NCBI GenBank assembly: GCA_030734395.1
Contig: JAUZTG010000017.1
Span: 62,001 to 126,000 of the forward strand
DNA length: 64,000 nucleotides
Origin: Sarocladium kiliense
Taxonomy: Eukaryota > Ascomycota > Sordariomycetes > Hypocreales > Sarocladiaceae
Direction: 5' to 3'
The position numbers and the translations under genes were made by a program. Below the pieces are notes generated by a model. The model worked only from the letters and a program-made list of their open reading frames with translations, did not search any database and was not told the DNA's origin. Shown here piece after piece: positions 59,713-64,000 of the stretch. Within the stretch, counting starts at the first letter, position 1. Every line of letters starts with the position of its first letter.

Positions 59713-60278
59713 GATCGGTGTCTTTCAGCCTTCTGTCGCGGAGTTGCCTCATCGGCTTCTTGGAGGGTCCATAGTTCAAGTTTCGTTGTTGGCTAGGATG
59801 CGATGAACTGCCATGGGTGAAGGTACGCCATCTGGAGCCCGTCAGCATTGGGTCTCCGTGGGGCCGGACGAAACGCTGATGGCAGCTTTCCGCACACAGC
59901 ACCGAAAGAGACGAATTACCCAAAACGAATGACCGGTGGATAACGTGGTTTTTACCGTTGCAACTACCGGGCAGACGATGGTGGAGCGGAAGTTGCCGCC
60001 GTCGGAAGGCTAGGTGTGTGCGCAAGAACTTGAAAGATTCACGCTATTTTGCAAATCCCTTGAGGCTATAGTCGCAGGTCCAAGAAAGCCATCAATTTGT
60101 GATCTCCGAGGACGGGGATCAACCGGGAGAAAGGTATCTGGGGACGGTGGAACGATGTTGGTGTAAACTGTTTTGGAGGGAGGGGGGGGGGGCGGCGACG
60201 GCCATTCCGAAGTTGCCCTACCTGCAGAAGATCGGGGAAGTAAAAGGAGGAACGCGGGCACGACTAAGTCACTGTTGA

Positions 60279-60396
60279 TATAGGGTAGCAAAAGTAGGGT
60301 GGACCACCAGCGGAAGAACATCCTGGAGCTCGCCTTTGCTATAGGGTAGCTGGACCTGACCACCGGTCCGAGTTGGAACTTACGCCCTACCCTATA
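60279..60396. repeat. Triplicated TATAGGGTAG motif, two direct and one inverted
   Basis: TATAGGGTAGC occurs at 60279-60289 and 60340-60350, and the inverted form CTACCCTATA at 60387-60396. Both direct copies are followed shortly by GGACC and GACCACC-like words. Confidence 0.75.
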
Positions 60397-62075
60397 GATG
60401 CTGTCTTTGGCTCATGCGGATATCCCAGGGCTCCTTTAACTAGGAAGCATGACATTCCGCTCCTGTAGCGATCGGTGCGCATCCTTTAGGAGAATCTACG
60501 TCAAGGCTGGATTGCACAGCGTGATTGGGAAGGATCAGGCATGATGGGCTACGCATCGCAGTGTCACAGTCGTACGGATATCAGGGTCAATCTAACGTTG
60601 AATTTACCATGTCAACCACGAGTCCCTTGTGGCAGAGCAGAACCTGCTCACACTGCTCAACTTCGGTATGAGGAAGCACATGTCACTCTCGACTTCAAGT
60701 CTGCGAGAGCTGGCATCTCCAACCACGCCGAGTCGAGGGCAAGACTCCAAGGGATCTTGGCAGTGACGAAGGCTCTGGGCGGACTTGGGTTGGCTCAATC
60801 CAGCGGCGAACGGTCAAGGGTCTCATGCTGAGTTTCTGAGTTTTCTCTCCACAGAAATGATGCAAGGACGAATGATGGAAAGTGAGTTGTGAAATGGAGA
60901 GGCGCACACTGAGCCGCGCTGTATGGCGTCGGTGCTAACTTCTAAAAGGCACATGGAGATATAAAAAGCAGCATTATGTCAGCGGTATTCGGGTCTGCGT
61001 CAACACCACCTAACAGAGTTTCGATGACCAGGTCTTGGCAAAGCCGCTACGGCATTCGAGATTCCGGGGGATGTGGTGACTGCGACAATGTGGTCGAATC
61101 CCTTGATTGAGGCAAGGAACCTCTGGTTGAAGCCGGTGGGCTGACTGAGCGCTGATTGAACATGGGATGTGAAACATCATGATAAGGCCGGCCAGCGTTG
61201 GACATCATTGTATTCATCGTCGCGCTCTGCCAGATCGAGGCTCAAAATGCTGCACCGCCACTAACGTACTGACCGTAGGTAACCTTTCGTGCGGTCTAGA
61301 TGACGGATAAGCCACAGCGACACCAAATCTGTACTCTTCCCTGCCTTATGCTTCATCCACAACCTTACCGTGATCTCTCTATGCCCGACTTGCTCCTTCC
61401 TGCTTTCGCGGTCACATCAGACACTTGCCTCCTTCCTGTTGCTACTGTCCTCGGTGTCTCTGGTCGCTCCTGCCCCTCTCTCGCCGAGCCTACACGGCAC
61501 GCCCGCGCCGAAAGCCAATCAGCAGCCGGTATTGAGCGAGCTAGATCCAGCACCATGTGGGGCGTCTGGCTGGTGGACACCGCTGCCCGTAACCCAGCTG
61601 CAGCCTCTCCAGCTGCAATTCCTAGGGGCTCTCGACCACTGAAGCCACTGGTGCTCACAGGGGCTTAGCACAGTGACGTTAGCCACTGGCTGCTGATGGC
61701 GTTTCCTTTTGGCTGTCGTTTACGGCTGTCCGGCTCCTTTGCCTTGGCCACCACCACTGGATGCACTGCACCGCCAACCATCTCTGCGTCTGGCTGGCCG
61801 TCGCCTCCCCGCCTCAATTTCCCTCGCTCCTCAGATCTCGTCGTCGTTGTCGGCTTCATTTGCACGCCTCCAACGACGTCGCGCGCCTGCTCTCCCTACC
61901 ACTGCCCGCCCTCGCTGGCTTGGCTTCTTTAACAACCGCCATCTTCTGATCGACCGACGACACGCAGCCGCTCCGTTTGGCGACCGTCTTTCGTACCGGC
62001 CGCTGGTCGTCGATTGACCCCCGATAAACGCCGTTCCATTCGCTGTCCGACCGGGCCCGTCTCGACGTCGACAAT

Positions 62076-64000
62076 ATGATCAATAGCGTGAGGCGGTTCT
62101 TCTCCTCCGGCAATGGAGATCGCGAGACCGATGCTACCTCGCGACGTGCAAGAGACGAACAACAAGGGACAGAACCTGCGTTGGAGATGATTGCAGATCC
62201 GTCCGCGATGTCGCCTCCCTCCCAGCCGGGCACTATGCACGACAAGCCGAATCCTTTGGTCAACCAAAATCAGCAACACGATGAGATTGAGTCGGTAAGT
62301 CGCTCTATCTTGCGCTCTGCCTGTGCTTGCTTGCATCGGTCGCCACACCGGCGTACCGGATTGCTAGCCAAGGCACTTCCTGAGTCTATGCTCGGATGAC
62401 AATGATCGGATCTTATCACTTCAGGACAGAAACTGACCACACTCCACTCGCAGGAACCCTTCTCTTACGATGAGGATGGCTATGACGATACGCAGACCAC
62501 AGAGCAAGTTCTCAATGTGACCGAAGATGATCTTCTCGAGGCCAAAGACATCGCCTCGAAATACACACTCGACGAGGTTCGCGATATTATCAGTCGTGTC
62601 CGCCGCATCCATGAGCGAGACCCCAATTTCCCATCCGCAGTCATTCAGAAGATCAAGGCCTTCCTCGAGAACGAAGCAGTCTTCTCCTGCCCCGAGAAGC
62701 ACGAGAAGCTCATCCAGGAGATGAAGCTTGAAGCTGCGCTCATTACCAGCAATAGCCCCTACGCCGAAGTCCGCGCCGTTGTTCAGAACAAGGACGACCC
62801 GACCAGTCCTTGCTCAACGATTCGTAGTTGGGCCATTGGTCTAATCTTTTCGCTCCTGCTGGCTTTCATCAACCAACTATTTGACATCCGTCAGCCCGCT
62901 ATCCGCGTCATGGCAAACGTCGCTCAGCTGTTGGCATACCCGCTTGGTAAGGCCTGCGACACCTGGCTGCCCGACTGGGGCTTTACGCTCTTTGGCATTC
63001 GCCATTCGCTCAACCCCGGGCCATTCACTCGCAAGGAGCATATGCTTGTTACCATCATGGCCAACGTTGCATATAACACCCCATACACGAACTACATCAT
63101 ATGGGTTCAATACCTGCCTCAGTACTTCAACCAGCCATATGCTGCCCATTTCGCGTACCAGATCTTGATTGCTCTGAGCACAAACTTTATCGGATATGGC
63201 CTTGCTGGTCTGTGCCGGCGCTTCCTCGTCTACCCATCCTATTGTGTGTGGCCGGCTTCGCTGGTCACTATCGCGCTTAACGCCGCTTTCCATACCGAGG
63301 GCAACAGCGCGGTTGAAGGCCCGGGCAGGCGAATTTGGCGCATCTCACGCATCAACTTCTTCTACCTGATGTTTGGTGCCATGTTTATCTGGTTCTGGTT
63401 CCCCAATTATATCTTCACTGCTCTCTCCCACTTCAATTGGATGAGCTGGATTGCCCCAATGAACCGCAATCTCAATACGATTACTGGCTTCAACAATGGA
63501 CTCGGAATCAACCCCTTCCCGACGCTTGACTGGAATATTCTGCTCTGGGACTCAGCCGATCCTCTCATGGTACCATTCTTCAGCACATTCAACCGCTTCC
63601 TTGGCGCTTTCGCTTCGTTTTGGGTGGTGCTGGGCATTTGGTATTCCAACGCGTATGACACAGGCTATCTTCCGATCAACACCAACCGCATTTTTGATCA
63701 CTTCGGCCAGCTCTACAATGTCACCTTGGCCGTGGATGAGCGGGGCCTTTTCGACATCGACAAGTATGAAGCGTACTCGCCGCCATTCCTCGGGGCAGGC
63801 AACGTCGTTATTTACCTGTTCTTCTTCGCCATCTACACCTCCACGCTGACGTACGCTGCACTTTATCATCGCCGTGAGATCATCATGGGTTTCCGAGGCT
63901 TGTACAGCAGCTTCCGCAAGAAGACAACTTTCGAGGAAGAGCACACGCTCGACGTGCACAACCGCCTGATGAAGGCATACGTGGACGCTCCCGAGTGGTG
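62076..64000 (+). CDS. Oligopeptide transporter, OPT family (3' end outside window)
   Basis: Exon 1 is 62076-62294 and exon 2 starts at 62454 and runs off the right edge. The 159-bp intron has donor gtaagt, acceptor ctcgcag and a CTGAC branch-like site. The visible 588 residues begin with a soluble, Gln/Asp-rich N-terminal segment of about 190 residues. The OPT hallmark NSPYAEVRAVVQNKDDP is followed by the first membrane helix (TIRSWAIGLIFSLLLAFINQLF). Further helices include SLNPGPFTRKEHMLVTIMAN, WPASLVTIALNAAFH, FFYLMFGAMFIWFWFPNYIF and NVVIYLFFFAIYTSTLTYAAL. The family imports small peptides or related compounds with protons across the plasma membrane. The N-terminal helical segment (ASKYTLDEVRDIISRVRRIH) is common in fungal OPTs. 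The exact substrate cannot be told from sequence. Confidence 0.94.

Larger units (their letters stand above)
47762..62075. other. 14.3-kb gene-poor region
   Basis: The first kilobase is the leader and promoter of the zinc-finger gene, and the last 600 bp or so are the pyrimidine-rich leader of the OPT gene. Between about 48.8 and 61.3 kb I find no recognisable gene, transposon or RNA. The DNA is not visibly AT-rich, so RIP-type decay is unlikely. It contains simple repeats near 52.4 and 52.8 kb, a T-rich run at 58195-58219, a triplicated motif at 60.28-60.40 kb, and one coding-like frame at 59296-59712. A 179-codon plus-strand frame at 49604-50143 has an ATG but no supporting bias. Confidence 0.5.

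Noticed and set aside
1..64000. tRNA, 5S rRNA, telomere repeats, CRISPR arrays, transposases or reverse transcriptases
   Set aside because: I scanned for B-box-like GGTTCRA words, TTAGGG repeats, spaced direct repeats and transposon protein motifs and found none that held up. A covariance-model search (tRNAscan, Infernal) would be decisive.
1..64000. A secondary-metabolite or defence gene cluster
   Set aside because: The recognised genes are unrelated housekeeping functions; no synthase, tailoring enzyme, NLR or toxin gene was seen.

Overview
The window reads as nuclear DNA of a filamentous ascomycete (Pezizomycotina). Genes are broken by short GT-AG introns of about 40-160 bp, several with CTRAC-like branch sites just before the acceptor. 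The recognisable proteins are fungal: a DUF3292 protein, Cdc24, Rtt106, Vfa1, an OPT transporter and the mitoribosomal protein Mrp10. A Dothideomycete is my best guess, but nothing here proves it. I saw no tRNA, rRNA, transposase, reverse transcriptase, telomere repeat or CRISPR array.

Layout. 1-1243 (+) is the 3' part of a DUF3292 gene. 2105-2650 (-) is a small unknown two-exon gene. 6576-7973 (+) is a type II membrane, glycosyltransferase-like protein. 9810-10052 (-) encodes an 80-residue unknown protein. 14444-16468 (-) encodes a large disordered, probably nuclear protein, divergent from VPS60 at 17812-18450 (+). VPS60 converges on an F-box/WD40 gene at 18986-21993 (-). CDC24 is at 27591-30757 (+). 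A compact block follows: MRP10 (31743-32105 -), a single-pass membrane protein (32414-33226 -), the histone chaperone RTT106 (33706-35391 -), and VFA1 (35769-36484 +), divergent from RTT106. YVH1 is at 41721-43023 (-) and a C2H2 zinc-finger gene at 45756-47761 (-). An OPT oligopeptide transporter starts at 62076 (+) and runs off the right edge.

Between these lie long stretches with no recognisable gene: 2.65-6.5, 10-14.4, 22-27.6, 36.5-41.7 and above all 47.8-62.1 kb. They are not conspicuously AT-rich and carry no transposon ORFs, so they do not look like RIP-degraded repeats. The last holds one coding-looking open frame (59296-59712 -) that I could not assign.

The genes are mostly housekeeping and do not form a pathway cluster. 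VPS60 and VFA1 both act on the Vps4/ESCRT-III step of endosomal sorting and lie about 17 kb apart. Cdc24 drives Cdc42 polarity, Yvh1 and Mrp10 serve cytosolic and mitochondrial ribosomes, Rtt106 serves chromatin, and the F-box/WD40 protein serves SCF-type ubiquitination. I found no convincing undescribed multi-gene system. The best leads are unknown single genes and a few short DNA structures.
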